From: Acidobacteriota bacterium
GTDB lineage: Bacteria; Acidobacteriota; Terriglobia; Terriglobales; Acidobacteriaceae
DNA: 15,428 nucleotides
Reading direction: 5' to 3'
NCBI GenBank assembly: GCA_021851465.1
Contig: JAJZDL010000043.1
Span: forward strand, 1 to 15,428
The first letter of the stretch is position 1, and each line of letters starts with the position of its first letter. The notes beneath the pieces are model-generated. The model did not search any database and was not told where the DNA came from. It worked only from the letters and a program-made list of their open reading frames with translations. Below are positions 14,959 to 15,428 of the stretch, piece after piece. A program made the translations under genes and the position numbers.

Positions 14959-15069
14959 CAGCAAGCGTCCCGCATTCGCAACGGCCCGAACCGTCGTCCA
15001 AAGCAGCGCTGCAAACCGCATTCCCAACCGGTTGGACGCCCCCAGCGGCCGCGGCGTTTCCCCGCACGC

Positions 15070-15079
15070 CACAATTGTG
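15070..15079. promoter_or_regulatory. Palindrome in the divergent intergenic region
   Basis: CACAATTGTG is a perfect 10-bp palindrome roughly midway between the two divergent VWFA-related genes and about 85 bases before the plus-strand start. A second one, GCAGCGCTGC (15003-15012), lies in the same region. Either could be an operator; short palindromes also occur by chance. Confidence 0.25.
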
Positions 15080-15164
15080 CAACTGCCGGGAATCCGGCAA
15101 GGCTCCTCGCGCGGGCCAACCGAAAAAGCGCTCCCGTAAAGCCATATTTGTCGTCTAATAGCCT

Positions 15165-15428
15165 ATGCGTCTCTCGGTGCCCGCCACTCTGATCTCCCTG
15201 GCCCTGCTCGCGGTCCATCCGCTCTCGGCCCTGCACGCCCCGCCTCCACGCATCCAGCCGTTGCTCGCACAGGAGGCGCCCTCGCCCGACGCGCCACCGC
15301 CGGCCAGCGATGCTCCGGCACCCGTCGCCGACGACAGTGCAGAGACCCTCAACGTCAACGTCAATCTGGTCAACCTCTACTTCTCCGCGCGCGACAAGGA
15401 CGGCTTCATCACCAACCTCGCCAAAAGC
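15165..15428 (+). CDS. Second VWFA-related secreted protein, 3' end outside window
   Basis: The first 88 codons of a gene cut by the right edge. It begins with a signal peptide (MRLSVPATLISLALLAVHPLSALHA), then a Pro/Ala/Asp-rich linker (to about residue 60), and then NVNVNLVNLYFSARDKDGF followed by ITNLAKS. That segment aligns with VQVNYVEVPFSVKDSKGN...VAGLTKN of the divergent gene at 13516-14889, just where the VWA domain should begin. I therefore call it a paralogue of the same acidobacterial VWFA-related family. The domain itself and its metal site are outside the window. The ATG at 15165 is the only sensible start; no ribosome site is visible before it. The gene is head-to-head with its paralogue, 275 bases apart. 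Confidence 0.75.
   Translation, partial: MRLSVPATLISLALLAVHPLSALHAPPPRIQPLLAQEAPSPDAPPPASDAPAPVADDSAETLNVNVNLVNLYFSARDKDGFITNLAKS

Noticed and set aside
14995..15038. Inverted repeat CGTCCAA/TTGGACG around a 30-base loop
   Set aside because: Seven pairs with a long loop is not convincing as a structure or as an operator.
13507..15192. A 561-codon plus-strand frame opposite the VWFA-related gene
   Set aside because: Antisense shadow in GC-rich DNA; the minus strand holds a signal peptide and VWA motifs, and the frame conflicts with the real plus-strand start at 15165.

Overview
The window reads as a GC-rich chromosomal segment of an acidobacterium, most likely class Terriglobia (Granulicella/Edaphobacter/Terriglobus type). 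I infer this from two secreted proteins of the acidobacterial VWFA-related type, a surface lipoprotein with bacterial Ig-like segments, polysaccharide-degrading functions (GH27 alpha-galactosidase, remnant of an oligogalacturonate-lyase-like gene) and isolated housekeeping genes. No species can be named from the sequence alone.

Layout. 1-1305 (+): the end of a small two-helix membrane protein that continues left of the window, then a 2-keto-4-pentenoate hydratase/FAH-superfamily enzyme. 1394-1766 (-): tRNA-Ser(GCU) with encoded CCA, whose 3' end abuts the 3' remnant of a beta-propeller, oligogalacturonate-lyase-like gene. 2045-3460 (+): APC-superfamily permease. 3625-4665 (+): Ig-like lipoprotein of lower GC, ending at a strong hairpin shared with the convergent inorganic pyrophosphatase gene (4767-5324, -). 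5454-6903 (+): purS, then hemE. 6963-7232 (-): a VapB-type antitoxin without a toxin. 7421-8518 (+): hemH. 8525-14889 (-): a same-strand run of GH27 alpha-galactosidase, a thioredoxin-domain DUF255 (YyaL/SSP411) protein, an EamA transporter and a VWFA-related protein, the last two only 3 nt apart. 15165-15428 (+): the start of a second VWFA-related protein, divergent from the first and cut by the window end.

How the genes work together. hemE and hemH are both in heme biosynthesis and lie on the same strand, but the antitoxin gene sits between them on the opposite strand, so they are not one operon. purS stands apart from other purine genes. The only convincing operon is VWFA-related gene to EamA transporter. 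The rest looks like independent units with their own promoters. Two genes (purS and hemH) have a promoter placed so that the transcript would begin at or next to the start codon.

I see no CRISPR array, transposase, prophage or obvious new multi-gene system. The points most worth checking are the gene remnant fused to the tRNA 3' end, the orphan antitoxin with a palindrome over its promoter, the divergent VWFA-related pair with a two-helical-turn direct repeat, a dispersed repeat that has entered the DUF255 coding sequence in frame, and an extra segment inside the ferrochelatase core.
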